NCBI GenBank assembly: GCA_907165065.1
Contig: OU015534.1
Span: 8,625,686 to 8,689,685, forward strand
DNA length: 64,000 bases
Origin: Caprimulgus europaeus
Taxonomy: Eukaryota > Chordata > Aves > Caprimulgiformes > Caprimulgidae
Direction of reading: 5' to 3'
The position numbers were made by a program, and so were the translations under genes. How positions within the stretch are numbered: position 1 is the stretch's first letter; every line of letters starts with the position of its first letter. Positions 35,045 to 48,456 of this stretch are shown in pieces. Below the pieces are notes generated by a model. The model was not told the DNA's origin, searched no databases, and was given only the letters and a program-made list of their open reading frames with translations.

Positions 35045-37642
35045 GCTAATCTGCTGCTCAGAAATCAAATAAGTTGGGTTTTTTTTAATTTATTTGTTCT
35101 GCACAGGAAGGACTGAAAAAAGAGAAGATACAGTAGGGGATTATGGGAAAAAAGTGTTGCTCATCAGCAGTTTTTGAGCTGCCTTTCCAGACACAGTCTG
35201 ATCTGAGGAACTGTTTCTCAGCTCCCTGCCTGTGCCTCCTGCCTGGTCAGTTCCTGCCCAGCCCACAATGGTTTGCAGGTCTGGGCACTGCCTCAGCCCA
35301 CTGGACTTGCTGTTTCATCAGAAGATGAGCATGTTGCCTTCATGTTTGTATTTTATCTATTATTATAAGAAGGGATGATAGCTGACAGTTCAGACAACCC
35401 AAACTACAGTGTTGACCATTATCCTGACTGTCTAGCTGTACGTGTATGGTACTCTAGGGTTGCAGAACATATAGAATTGCTGATGGTTGAGATGTGTGTC
35501 TACTAAGATATAAAAATGAGATGAGATTTTTAAGCCTGTGCTTTTGATTTCTGGTAGGTGTGTCAGACTCAATACCCTCTTCCATGAGGCTCTGCCAGTT
35601 TGCCATGGGTGGCAGTGCTCTTTATACATGGTTCTGATGGCAACCTGCCAGTTTGATGTCGGATCTGGCAGACGAAACATGTTTTGAGAAGCTCACATGA
35701 AGGGGCAGAGAAGAAAGGGGGAAAGCAGATATCATTCAGGGCCTATCTGATCCTGACTTTTCTGACATGATTGTCTGGGGTGGAGAAGGGAGCTAATCCA
35801 AACTATTTCTTCCAGTCCTTGGACAGTGCTTGATAATTTGCAATTGCTTTTTACAATTGCCACTCTAAAATGAATATTTATATAAACAGCCATGAGATGG
35901 ACCAAAACAACCATGAAAGAAGCTGGACTGTACTGGAAGCTGTTTCTGGTAGCACTGTCTGCAAACAAAACAAGATGTGCAGCACAAAGCCTATTAACTC
36001 AATCTGCTGTATTTATGCTTTGTGTATTCAAGAACAGCATGTTGCTATGGGCCGTCGTGCAATTCAAATTGCCTTGTAGGGACTCAGAGCTTTAAACCAT
36101 TACAGAAGTTTCACAGCACTTTCTTCCCTCCAGAGGCCACCTGGCAGCACTGCAGATTTCCACATGTGATTTTCATCTAAGGTCTTGCCCAGCTATACAT
36201 AAATCATGGTAGCAAAATTATCTGAGGATGCTAGTAACTTTGAAAAAAAACCCTTTGGGACTGGGATGTAAACAGGCCTTTCCTGATGGGATTTCATTTC
36301 TGTTTCATTGGAGCTAAATTCTTCCCTTGGATCCACTATGTGGTTCTTAAATAAATGGTTTAAACCCATTTTTTTGGGATGCTATATAAATGTTATTTCA
36401 TGCCTGAGCTGCACTGGGTCAGTTCTGCCTAAAAGGCTGGTGCTGGATTTCAGGTGTTGCACAGAAGGTACCTATTGATGTTTTGTCCATGACAGTGGCA
36501 TGTGAGTGCTTGACAAGTTTTCATGTAGTTATGCTGAGGAGGGGGAAAGGGTGGCTTGTCTGACTGAAGACACAAAGTGGGGAAATCCTTTGTAACAGGA
36601 GTCTGGGGCAACCCACTACGCTTTGTATATATCGGACATTAGCAGGCACTAAAGTTTTAGCTAAAAATTAAACAGGTGCTGCTTGTGTAGTGCTTCTGTC
36701 CTACCAGAACTTCTCCATTTAAAAACAATAACAAAAAAATCACCATTCACTGATGAAAGGGTCTAAGCATGGCTTCTTCTGCCTTGTGAAAAGACCACCC
36801 ATCTTGGAGAAAGACAATCTATGTTCTTGTCCCTGCCCAGGAGAGTGTAAAGTAGTAGATGCTCTCCCCAGGCAGAAAAGCTGCCTTAGCCAGAGTGGGC
36901 AGTATTTGGGACCTGCTGCTCTCCGCAGGGTTTCTTGAGGTGCTGCTGTCTGCTCCTTGCATGCTGTCTGATTCTCCTCCTCAGGCACTACATGGGGAGC
37001 CTCAGTGCCCTGCTTGGAGCTGGAATTTCCCTCTGGAGAGGTTAGGGGATAACAGTTGTCGTTCTATCAGCATTAGGGATCCCTTTGTACAGATCGGAGG
37101 GCTCTGAAGTTATTTAGGTACTTGCAGATTAAAGTGTAAGTCTGTGAAGAATGTGGGAGTAGAAGCTGTATCCTCTAAGGGGTTTCCAATGTTATCATAA
37201 AATACAACATCAATTAGCAACTTATATCCATTGAAATCCATAAGAGACTCTGCCTTTGTGAAGCTTTGGATTTCTTCCTCCCGCCCCATCCCAGCACCTG
37301 GAGAAAATGAAAGTCAGTTGAGGTAAAATGACTCCTTGGGGAAGTAAGACCCAGGGAGTACGCTACTCAAAGGAGAAACTGGAAGAAGAGGAACCCATGT
37401 GCTGGGACTGCCAGTGTAAAGACCCTGCTATCAATACAGACTTTCAGGAATTCAATGATAACCTCAGTGACTGTTAATTCCACAGTCATCCTCTGGACAT
37501 CCAGGCAAGACATCTCTGGTTTCCCTAATGTCCACTGTCTGCCATGTGTGCAGGCAGCTAGGAAATAAACAATTGCGTAGAAGCAGGTATCTATGATATC
37601 TGGGCAAAACATGCCACAAGAGAAACTCTTAGAAATGTGATA
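35045..37642. other. Unique non-coding DNA, no gene seen
   Basis: Only short, overlapping open frames without recognisable domains are present, and no transposon was recognised. Confidence 0.55.
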
Positions 37643-37693
37643 TTTTGGGGGTTTGGGGGTTTTTGTGGTTTGGGTTTTTTTGTGGTTTTTTTT
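37643..37693 (+). repeat. Pure G/T tract
   Basis: Fifty-one consecutive bases contain only G and T on the plus strand, with G runs at 37647-37651, 37655-37659 and 37672-37674 separated by T-rich spacers. It is one of six such strand-asymmetric tracts in the window. Confidence 0.85.
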
Positions 37694-39978
37694 AGCTTCT
37701 ACATGGAGTCAACGGTTTCTCCTGCCCTGTGCTGCCATGGCTGTGTGCTGTTACTAACAGAATAGGTGCATGTGAAGTTAATCTTGAGATAAGTCATTAA
37801 AGCACTGTTATTTTGTTAACATTGGCTCAGATGTTGTGGACCTGGGACTACGGGACACTCAGCAGAATTTGGCATAACTGCTGAGTTTTTGGCCCAAACC
37901 TTGTAGTTCATTACCACAGGGCACTGGAGAAATTTGCAGTAAACAGCTATTTCTAAAACTCAGTACCTAAGATTAGTTGTTGATCAAAGGGTTTATATAT
38001 TTTTTTTCTTTAAGTACTAAAACAAGTTTTATTTGTGTTGCCTGACATCAGTGGTGGGTAGAAGTGATTAATTTATTCTGATCTAAGTGGGCTTTAAAAT
38101 ATGTGCAAAAATGCAGCAGGTGGATGATGTAGTGCTATTACATCTTTCCTTTAATGTAGGAAAGTGGTATGTAATTGCATCAAGTAGTAGTTTTGAAATA
38201 TCAGATGTCCATTAGTGCATAATTAGCAAGTTAATGATGTGTTGCCAAACATGCGATGACCTCTTTTTCTCCGCCAAACTTCTAGACACTGTTACTTATT
38301 GTATTAGCTTCTTGGAAAACGTGTACTGGTGGCAGTAAACCCAGGAGTGTGTTCTCTTAAGGGATTATCTGGTTTAGGCCTATCTACATGAAATTCTGGA
38401 AGTCTTGGAAGTGGGTTTAATGCCATTGTAATGCTGAATGTGCCTTAAAATGTTATCCTTAATTCTTGCCATTGCCCTGAGTACACCTGAGCCCAGCAAG
38501 TCTAGGTTGCTCTAAAACACAAAAAGTTAAAGAAAACCAAAAGCTCACCAATGAAATGGGAAATTCTGGGTGATCCATGGGTAGAAGTGAGTCAAATTCT
38601 TACAAAGTTTACTCTAATGACCTGAAAGGACCTGAGACCAGGATCTAGCACTCAGTCCTTTTACAAGCTTTTCTGTGGTAAATACATAAGTGTCTGGTTG
38701 TCTGAAGGAATATTCGTTACAGTTTTACTTTGATCACTTAGTCACATAAGAATATTTTAAGAGAGCTAGGTTATTCACCAAAATAAGTCTCTTGCAATAA
38801 GTTTGAGTTCAAATGTGGGTATTTTAACTGAAAATGCTTGGTGATTAGAAAGGAATGCTCTTTTGTTCATGTCTGATACAGTATATTATGTTAGGTCAAG
38901 TTCCTTTTGGCCCATATTAATGAGATGACTGCACTGATGATTAAAAAATAATAATTAAAAAATTGCTCTCTTTAGCTACAAAATCTGTTTGGACAGCAAC
39001 TGTTGTCGAGGTTGAGCAATTGCACATTCTATCAGAACTGATTTTGGTATTTGATTATGGCCTGACAAATAGTTTTGTGCACATTGTAACATTATTCCAA
39101 GAATGATACTGGTTTTTGAAATGCATCATGCTAAATGGAAGATTCACTGCACATTTCAGTAGCTAAACTAAAATCTTTCTTTTTTTTAAAAAAAAATATC
39201 CTTATAATTCGCCTGCTACAATTTAGGGACTTGCTTGTTTTTTAGGGTAGTTGGGTGAACTTTTGGTTGCAATAATTTCTTACTGTCTTAAACTAAGCTT
39301 GGATTACCTTGACCTTTAGGTGGCTGACATATCCTTTTATTTTTATCCTTTTCTTTGCCATATTCAAGTGTTCTGCTTATAACATCTCCCTTTATTTTGA
39401 TCACCAAATCTCATTGTCATGCCTTCTTCCATGCTAGCTTTCACATAGATCTGCCTCCATCTCCTGAAAGATTAAGTGATCTATCTCTCTTTTCCTGTTC
39501 TTTTTTTGGGTATAGTTAGTTTCCCCCATGAAAAATGATGCTTGTCTCCTAATAAAGATGAGTTGTGTTATGTACTACTCTGGATGGTCTTGTGGTGTTA
39601 CCTTTAAAAAGTTGCATTTGCTACTGCTGTTTTAATGTGTATGGCTAGACAGGATATATATCTTGCTGTGTTCATCTCAATCTGAGAGGTCTTGTTTTTT
39701 AGAGTGCTATACAGACTACTGCTTGTGTTAAGAAATAAATATATACTGGGCCAAATTCCTGGGTTGCATAACTGCATATTCTATACTTGGACAATGTTTT
39801 TTATTTATTTCATTTTACTGCTTGCACCATCAAGCTTAAATAAGTAAAAATGTACGATGATTCAAAATTTGCTGAGGAATTCAGGCTTGTAGCCAATTTC
39901 AGCACCTCTGAAACTTCCTGTCTTTGTACTCAGCACAATTTAATCATAGATAAAGAGAACAGAATACTTTGCCAATTA
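37694..39978. other. AT-rich non-coding DNA, no gene seen
   Basis: This stretch has almost no open frames at all on either strand. Positions 38040-38260 and 38880-39180 are AT-rich with repeated TAAT and ATTA cores. No repeat family was recognised. Confidence 0.55.
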
Positions 39979-40030
39979 TAATAGAATCATTTTTATTTGA
40001 AGAGATGTTTAAGATCATCAAGCCCACTTG
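39979..40030 (-). mobile_element. Probable old CR1 3'-end fragment
   Basis: ATAGAATCATTTTTATTTGA and then TTTAAGATCATCAAGCCCACT resemble the reverse complement of a CR1 3' end of the type seen intact at 50676 (AGAATCATTTAGGTTGGAA, TTTAAGATCATCAAGTCCAC). Similarity ends after about 50 bp. Confidence 0.65.
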
Positions 40031-43000
40031 AAATTGGGAAGGAAGAAGATTCCTTAAAAGTTAAGTTATAGAACAAAATGGTACAGCGTTTCCCCAGAAG
40101 GATCACAGAGGTACTTAAAAATGTAAATGGGAATTAGAAGGTGGTGTTTTCTTTGCAATGACAAAAATGTTTTATAAACATAGAGGGCAAGAGGAGACCT
40201 TCTTATCCCCTGTTTAATAAAAATCTTACTAGATTTGAATTCACTAGAGGACTTATTCAATAAAATTGTGGGGGTTTTGTGTGGCAAAAAATGACTGTAA
40301 AGTTGTTAAGGATAGTGAGACCTGTCAAATCTTGCAGATGGAAGTGTAAATCACACAGCCTAACTTTGCTTGAGGAACAGCTATACCAGGCACAATTGCC
40401 CTGAGATGCTAGAGAAGAGTGTGTGTGTGGTACCAGTTCACCTGGGTTTCCATCTGCTACGTAGTTTATTGAGGCAGCTTGCAAACAAGACGGGACTCCT
40501 TGACTGCGCTATCATCACAACATGTAGCCTTTTATATGGGCTAGTAGTTGCTGCTCTGCTCTGGAAAATGGATATGTGGATATTATGATCACCAGGTACA
40601 AATGTTAAATAAGGTCCTACCAAGCAGGATCACTGAATCCTGCATACCCAGCTATGTGGATGGTGATAGTCTCCAAATGCCACATCAGCATTTTGTTTTT
40701 CTGAGCTAGATCACTTGATTTGGGACCTAAAATTGCATGGGAACGAGGCACCTTGAATTAGCAAAACCCAACTTTGAAGTTAGCCCTTTTGGAGTAGTGG
40801 ATTTGATAGTGACAGTCAGAGGACTTGTCCTACCTGAATTCTTCTATGGTTTGTCTACCAGTACTAGCAAAAGACGTAGGATTTCCTCCAAGGATGTTAG
40901 CCTGAGTGATTTCTGTTCTGTTATGAAGAAGTATCTTTGCTGTGAGAGTAGATTTCAATATATTCTCCTTTTGATATGTATTTGAGGTAGTGGAGGGGGT
41001 GGGCAGAATGTCAGGAACTGATGAAATTAAAGTAAGATAAAATTAGGCAGAAAGTGGTGTCTCCATTTGACAATTTAAGAGCTTAGAAATCTTTCCCATT
41101 TTGAGTTGGATGAAGCTGTGAAATGACAAGTGATCAGGTTTTTTTTTTTTGAGTTGAGCTAAGAGAGGGAGGATTTGCTACATCCTTGTTTGAGAACAAG
41201 TAAATTAAAACATGCCTTTTCTATATTTAACCCCATTCCCCCTTCTCCACTTTAACTGTAAACCAGTCAAAAACATGAGGTCATCTAGAAAATGCTAACA
41301 AGATAGGCACAAACAATTAGGAAACTTGGGCAGACTACCTTAACTTTGAAATTCGAACTGTATTAAAATTAATCCTTTCATTTGAATTAATTGGTATGTT
41401 GTTTGATTTTATTTTCCCAGATAATATAATTTATTTTAAGCTTCCTATTTGTTTAAAGGCCTTATCTTTGATCAATGGCTGGGATATTCCATAAGTAAGC
41501 AGGTCTTTTCTGAGGTGAAATATATGTCTAGAAAGTGTAGTAAAAGAAATCAAGGAATCGTACCTTTACTTGCTCTTTAAAAGACTATTTTTAATCTTGA
41601 CATACTAAATAACTGTTTAAATCATCTCCAAGAAGAAATATATCAATACCATATCAATAGTATGATCTTATGTTAAAAAAACCCCACTAGATGTGACTGA
41701 CAGAGTATGTGTATTTATAGCTTCTCTATTGCTGCTGTAATCTACATTCATTTCTCTGTGACTCCGCAGAGTTGTACAAGCAAGACTGCATCTCTTAAAA
41801 GCATTTGAATGATTACTTGTTCATGTCAGTGTGTGTAGTGAAGCAAAGGAAAATTCTTTTCCTTCCTCCACTAGTATACCTTGTAAATAAATACTGTTGC
41901 ATATTATCACCTACTTGTTTGATCTACATCATGCATATTAATTCTGTAGAAAATCTGATTTCTTATGGCCTTGGATGAACTGTCTTTTTTAAATTGTTTT
42001 TCCTGGTTTCCTTTTTAGAAATGGAAAATGCACTTTAAGTTTTCTGTAGCAAATGATGCTGTCAAGTATTGTAAGCAGTTCAATTAGAATATGCTTATTT
42101 TAAAAGGTTGCTTAAATGAGACTTAACAGTAGGAAAAATTGGTACTAACTCTGCTTTTTAGAAGTGGTGCACCTGGATTCCGATACATTATGCTCATGTG
42201 AAGAGGACAGGACTGGGTCTTTTTGGAGCACTCATTTAGCTGTCGGCAAGTGATTAAGTGGTGCTTGAATAGCTTCTGCAATATGTGGAAAAGTCTGATC
42301 TCTGGCTTCTTAAACTAGAAACTGCAAAGTAATAACGAAGGAAAGAGAGAGAATGTGGTTTAGAATATTTTGGTTTTGCATTTTCCCCACTCTTTTTATT
42401 TTAAACTGAAAACAAACTGCATCTTTAGTGAACCAGAATGATCAGCTACCTAGAGATACTCCCATTAAAGATTTCTACTGCAATACCTTTTTAGAAACTA
42501 TTTTTTTCATTTTCTTTAGAATGAAAATATGTTGACAGTCACAGAGGAAAAAAAATCCATTCCCCACTATATTTTCCCAGAGGATTATTTCTGTTACTGA
42601 TGTATATGAATTACAGTAGGATGCAATAGCTAGATCAGGCATTAATACAACTTTTCAGTGTAACAATTCAGCCTTAAGATTAATCTAAACCTACCCAGGC
42701 ATCTAAAAGCAAATGGGAGGAAGTTGGAAATGAAAGTAGGGAAAAAAAAAGGAGTGGGGGGACACAGGGGGAAGAGGAGATTCTATCTTGCGAGCATGAT
42801 TTTATATAGTTTTCTGGAATTATACTGTGATCTGTGAGCACTGAAATATAGACTCTGGATACTGTAGTAATACAAAACAAAATATTACTTCAAGTGCCAA
42901 AAAGCTGTTTCTGCCAGCAGAGCAGGGTCCATGTTCCACTGAAACATGCCAGTGACCTGTTTGTTCTTCACCTGCTTTTCCATAGCACATCATCTATGTG

Positions 43001-43579
43001 CTAGACAAGAAGGCTGGACACTGGAACTCTCATCAAAGTCCCCGTGTCTATAGAGACAAGGCTGCCTTGTGAGGGTGAGATTTCAAGGTCACTAAAATTT
43101 GACTTCTTCTCTTATCTTAGTAATTGACAGAGCTCGTATCATTAATTGTCTCTCAGCTTTCCTCTCTTCCTTCATCCTTATTCCTCTGAAAACATCTGTA
43201 AAACTAATTTTTTTAGGTTTTGGTGGTTTACAGGGCTGTTATAGTCTGAGGACTGGGAACCCTGTTTCAGACTCCTGCTGCTCTGAGCTCTTTCTTCCCC
43301 CTGCTTACGCTGGTGTGTTGAGATGGCAGGGAACACTGTCATTGCTTTTTCCCACACAAATGTGCAGTGTTTAGTGCAAGAGTCCCAGTCGCAGTGGAGG
43401 CCTCCAGGCACAAATTAATAAAGAATAAAAATGATTGTTACAATTTTGTTGAACAGTCACAGCTGATCAAATAAACTTTTACCATGCTCAAAAAATTTAA
43501 AAAAAATCACTTTTTAAAGGCAAAATTAACCACACAGCACCTGCCCTGATTTTTTTATTTTCCTTAAGTAGCACATCTT
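40031..43579. other. AT-rich non-coding DNA, no gene seen
   Basis: No gene or repeat was recognised. Positions 41000-42650 hold practically no open frame of note on either strand. Confidence 0.55.
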
Positions 43580-43680
43580 TGCTGACGCTTGACTGCAGTG
43601 ACTCATCATACGAGGCTAAATCAGCCATGTAACGTAATGCAGCGTGACTGATTTAGCCAGCTCTGATGCAGCATGATGAG
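43580..43680. repeat. Nested inverted repeat with AP-1/MAF-like motifs
   Basis: An outer pair CTCATCAT (43602-43609) and ATGATGAG (43673-43680) encloses an inner perfect pair GGCTAAATCAG (43614-43624) and CTGATTTAGCC (43648-43658). The central loop is 23 bp. A perfect AP-1 core TGACTCA lies at 43599-43605, overlapping the outer arm, and a MAF half-site TGCTGAC at 43580-43586. TGCAG followed closely by TGA or ATGA recurs three times across the element. The sequence is more GC-balanced than its AT-rich surroundings. It may be a compact cis-regulatory element or a fossil palindromic insertion. No known avian MITE comes to mind. Confidence 0.7.
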
Positions 43681-44950
43681 AGTAACTTGGACCAGGAAAT
43701 TTTATCTCCTTTCCCCTCCTCTCCAAGACTAAGAACAAAGGGAAGTTAAACATCTTTCCAGCAGTTAAGTATTTTGCTTAGAGGAGAAGCTTTCTGGTTG
43801 TTCTGTCAGTGATGAAGCTTGTGTTTAAGAAATAAGCATTAAGATCTCAAACCAGAACTGTTGAGGGATCTGTAGACACAGCTCACTAAAAACACCTGAG
43901 TATAACAAGTATTTAGTGCCTTCGTCACCTCAGACATTTACCCAAATCTTCAGCAAGGATTTTTGAGGATAATTCCTTAAAATATTACCTTGTGCTGTAT
44001 AATATACATAGCATATACACGCGATGTGTATGCTCACACACATGTAGCAACTGAAAAAGTGTACATGTTTAAGACACCTGACTAAATTACATCTGCTCAC
44101 CCAGTTACCCTGCGTCAGCTGAGCCACACTAGCTGTGTCTGGGACAATTCTTATGCCACTCTGGTCAGAAGCAGTAACATCATTCTGCCCAAACACTTTT
44201 TTGCTGAGATTTAAACTAAAATATTTTATTTCCCGAGCTTAGCGTGTTGAAACATGGGAGTAGTCTCAGCTGATATATGGTAGCTTCTCAGGCCTCAGCG
44301 GTTCTATCATGTGACTGAGATTTTATTCTTGGATTCTCCATGTATTTCTGCTGACATGAGTGAGGCTGGCTTGGCACTCCTGCCACTGAAATTTAGACCA
44401 GACTATGTTGCAGAAAGTCAACTGAATGGTGGGATTTTGAGAAGAACTGGAGGAGGAGCAGGTTCAGAGGCAAAGGATGAGTGAGGGTCTCCTGTTTGTG
44501 TTGTGTGTTCTCATTGATATGAAAATCACGTGGATAAAATTATTACTGAACAAGAGTGGCCATATTTTGCAAAAGATAAATGTACACAAATAATCCTATT
44601 CAAGCTCAGAGAATATACTTGGATTGTTTATGAAATAAACAGGATTATTTCCAACCAGGTCTTAAAATAGAAGATCAAAAAGTAGAGAGGTATGAAGAAG
44701 GAGCTTTTCTAAACATCTGTGTTCCTCCAAATGTTTGGCTGAACCATGTCACAGAACTAATTGTGAGTGGCTTTTACTGTTCTCTCCAAATTTAGATATC
44801 GGGGAAATGATGAGGAAGTCTCCTTACACAGTTTTCTTCCTTGAATATAGTCACTCACAGTTTTCTCACTGAATATCATTGGTTTAGGAGTCTTGCAAGA
44901 CACTTTTTTTTTTTTCTGCAGGTACTTTTGATCAGTTTGAAGTGCTAGCC
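43681..44950. other. Unique non-coding DNA, no gene seen
   Basis: No gene or transposon was recognised. Confidence 0.55.
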
Positions 44951-44954
44951 TATG

Positions 44955-44986
<32 letters not shown>

Positions 44987-44987
44987 A
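44951..44987. repeat. TG then TA dinucleotide microsatellite
   Basis: A short TG run (44951-44962) passes directly into an uninterrupted TA run (44965-44986). The compound structure is typical of vertebrate microsatellites and is likely polymorphic in length. Confidence 0.9.
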
Positions 44988-45677
44988 AATATATTCTTTT
45001 CCTTGTAAGATGAGTTGCACTGAAGAAAATGGGTTTGACTTGACGATTGCCTTAAATCCTACCTGGGATCAACTTCTGAGGCCAGAAAAATCAATCATCA
45101 ACCCTTAGTCCAACAGAACATCCTGAGAGACTACATCTGATTTCAAGTTTTCTAATATTTCCAAGAGTTTTGATTTGAAACCAGGTATTCCAACCTCAGA
45201 GAATTCAGCAAATAAGCTCCTCCATCTTCAAGTGAAAAGGAAAATTTCATTCTAAGGCATACTATTACTTTTTCCCCCCACCCTCCCTATTCCTGTTCTG
45301 TGATGGGTGCTGACACCTGTTTCTGCACAACAAATGCTAGCTCAAATCCCTCTCTTGTGCTATTTCCTGTGTATTGGTTTTGAAATACTTATTGATTGCA
45401 TCCTTTTCTCAAGGGTTTTTTTTTTTTTTTTCACAATGCTATCTAAAGATTTTTAGATATTAGGATAATAATGATTGTGATCTACAAATTGCTGTGCAGC
45501 CTGAAGAATATCAATGCTAAGGATAACCAGAAGCCATTCAGCTGAACTGGGTCATGTTAGGTGCTCAGCCAGCTCAGCTGGGTTTAGAGTCTTCTGTGAG
45601 GAACAAACTTTAAGGTTTTTTTCTGATAATTTTGTTTAAGAACCATGATGTTAGTTCCTTAAAGGACCTAGGAAGAA
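44988..45677. other. Unique non-coding DNA, no gene seen
   Basis: No gene was recognised. A poly-T tract lies at 45417-45432. Confidence 0.55.
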
Positions 45678-45726
45678 GGGGGGGGAAACAACAAAAAACC
45701 AACAACAAAAAAACCCAAAACAAAAA
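45678..45726. repeat. G run followed by pure A/C tract
   Basis: Eight G (45678-45685) are followed by 41 bases made only of A and C (45686-45726), mostly CAACAA and CAAAA units. It is one of the recurring strand-asymmetric tracts of this window. Confidence 0.85.
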
Positions 45727-47005
45727 TCCAACACTATAACAAATTCTGGTTTTTATAGGACCAAAGGATTAGGAATCATTGAAAAACAGAGCTGTGTAGT
45801 GAACAGTGAGTAACATAGGCATGTTATCTATTCAGTTAAGTCAGTTTTTCTGTCATGCTTGCTGACTACATACCACAGAAATCTATACTGAACCTGGAAG
45901 AAATACCTGAAACTGGCCCTTTGTGCCGAAGGGTAGGGTCCAATAACTGTGTTTAATAGTAAGTGTATGAATTTAAGGCAGGAATCTAGGACAGCATAAC
46001 TGATGCATTGACAGAGAGGGCAGGAAGGATAAAGAATTAGTGTGTGGGTTGAGTTTCTGGTCACAGGAAGTTTTGTTTGTTTTTAATTTTTTGTGAATAC
46101 GGGATGAGAAAAAAATTATATAAAGCAGTGCAGATGCTCAGGAAAAGCATAATGCAGAAACTAAACACTTGAGAAATTTACCTTTTAAAAAAAAGTAAAT
46201 TTAAAAATAATTGGCACTGATTTTTGCCATTGATCTAATATTTTGTGTAATTTCTTGAACTTGTATTTTTGCAGATACTTAAAACGTTACTTTCCTGTAC
46301 AGCTCCTTTAAAATATGGTTTATTTAAAATTTTAATGTGTTTTACTCTTGGGGTTTACACTTTATTAAGCAATTCAATTGTCTTCATTGACTGCTACAAA
46401 AATACCAAATATTTTTAGATATTTGTGTAGGACTTCTGCCAGGTACTTTCTGAACATACTTGGTGCATAAGAAGTAACTTAAATATTTAGTACAGATTTA
46501 AGAAATGGTTACTGTGTACAAGTTAAATGACAGTTCTGTGCTTTCTTCTAGTCTTAATCTTAATTGTTTCACACTGGTGATGCAGAATTTCATAGGTTAT
46601 AGTACACAAATACCGAGTTCATGTTTCTACTACAGTCTTTTCACTACCTAGATGTTAATAGTGAGTAGCATTCTTCAGCATCTTGCTCTTCAGTGGAAAT
46701 CCTGTTATTTATGATTTTTCCCTGGGGCCTGGGGTTAGGATCTGGGATTTAACTCTATTGGGAGGTGGTGATCTGTTGCTGTCTTGAGCAGGAACCAATT
46801 TAAGCCTTAAATTCTTGTTAGGCCCACTTTCTCCAGCCTCCTCCACCATAATGTTTCTCCAGCCTGAGGCCATCTTCCCACCCACTGCCGCTCCTGTAGG
46901 ATGTATGAATTTTATTTTGAAACTCATGATGATTTTCTTCTGTAATTGTGCAAAGGTGATTATAAAACTATTTTAAGTGAGGGATGATGTGCTTGAACAG
47001 CATTA
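45727..47005. other. AT-rich non-coding DNA, no gene seen
   Basis: No gene or transposon was recognised. Positions 46080-46640 are strongly AT-rich. Confidence 0.55.
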
Positions 47006-47058
47006 CATAGAACAGTGTAGGCTGGATGTGTCCTCTGGAGATCACCTACCCAATCCCC
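47006..47058 (-). mobile_element. Probable old CR1 3'-end fragment
   Basis: CATAGAACAGTGTAGGCTGG followed by CTCTGGAGATCACCTACCCAATCCCC aligns by eye to the reverse complement of the CR1 3' terminus (ATAGAAT, GGTTGGAAGGGACCT, GGAGATCATCTAGTCCAACCCC). Many substitutions point to an old copy. Confidence 0.55.
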
Positions 47059-48248
47059 AGGCAAGGCTGGTCTCAGTTACCAGCTCTATGGCTCTGGAAC
47101 TCTGTGTCCTCGGATAAGCTATTGAACACCCTGTGTCCTCCTGTGTGTATGAGAATGCTTATCTCACAGGTAGGGATTAATCAGTGTTCAAAAAGTAATT
47201 TGAGATTCTTGATGAAAGCCACTGTGTAAGAAGAAAATATGTGACAGCACAGTAGCATCTCAGAGATTGTGATCACCACCATTTCCTTTCCTGAGCTTAA
47301 GGGAAAGTAGTGAGAGAGTTTGTAAAGGAGAAGGAAACGCACTTCTCTGGTATTTATTTATAACACAAAGCACCAGCTACCCCTAAACCCCATATGTGTT
47401 TATCTTGCATATGTGGCTTCAGCTATCTTTGCAAGAAAATGACTATTCTTGCTCCTGAGACCTATTTAAGTGATTATGACCTAAGTTGGTTCACAACAAC
47501 CATCCTTTACAGTGCTTAATCAATAAACCCTGAAAGCAAACTAATCTTCATTTACTTTTCGAGGCAACTGCAGGAAAACAAGAATTGTCAGATAAAGCTG
47601 GGGATCAGCATTCCTACCTCTCAGCCAAGGGTCAGATATTAGTACACAGAAAGATTGTAAATATAGTTTGGTCTAACGGATACTAAAATAAGGGTAGGAT
47701 ATAGTGGAAAATTATACCTCCAGGGGACAACAATTTAATGCATGCAATAACTGATAAGATAAGCTTCTTTATTACCAAAAGAATGAATTTAAAACCCATA
47801 TATAATTTGTCTTCATGCTTAGAGGAGTGAGGGAAGAGAAGGGACTATTAGGAGGAGATAAGTGGATCATTGGAATATTGTATTAATATTGTGCTGCTTC
47901 CTGAGGATATTAGGTACATTAGTGGAAGGACGGGAGGCAGGGTACACCAGATAAAACACAAATCAGATGGATGTTTAGTATAGTTTGTTTCCTGTTATGG
48001 AAACCTTTCTTCATGCAAACTTGATTCCCAGTTTAGCAGTTGTTAGCAGTTAAATGTGAAAGAGGGAGCAAATTCTATAGAGGATACTACACTGTGGATT
48101 ACCACCCTGCACAATGTAAATGGGCAAAACTCAGTAGATGCTTTCTTAGCATCACTGCAGAATCTGTCTTAGAACTGCAGTATTTTGAAGTATACACACC
48201 ATGTCCACATGAAAAAATAAGCATGGCAAGTTAAAGGACCTTCCTTTG
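47059..48248. other. Unique non-coding DNA, no gene seen
   Basis: No gene or transposon was recognised. Confidence 0.55.
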
Positions 48249-48304
48249 AAAAAAACAAAACAAAAAAAACCCAAACAAACAAAAAAAACCCCACCCAAAA
48301 CCCC
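48249..48304. repeat. Pure A/C tract, 56 bp
   Basis: Fifty-six consecutive bases contain only A and C (CAAAA, CAAAC and CCCA units). It lies about 150 bp before the CR1 copy at 48457 and is not part of it. The small Lys/Pro/Thr-rich open frame across it is not a gene. Confidence 0.85.
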
Positions 48305-48456
48305 TCTGTACATGCTCACAGTGAACAGAGGGCTAATGGTAGTGACAGTATTTTATTTAGTAAGAAGTCTTAACCCTACTGTGTTTGACTCCTCTTGCAT
48401 CTCAATCTTTCTTAATTTCATCTTTCTCCTCACTTTGTTTAAATTGTGAAGCATTT

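Noticed and set aside
48246-48449. Small Lys/Pro/Thr-rich protein at the start of a plus-strand frame
   Set aside because: It is a translation of the pure A/C tract at 48249-48304 running into AT-rich DNA.
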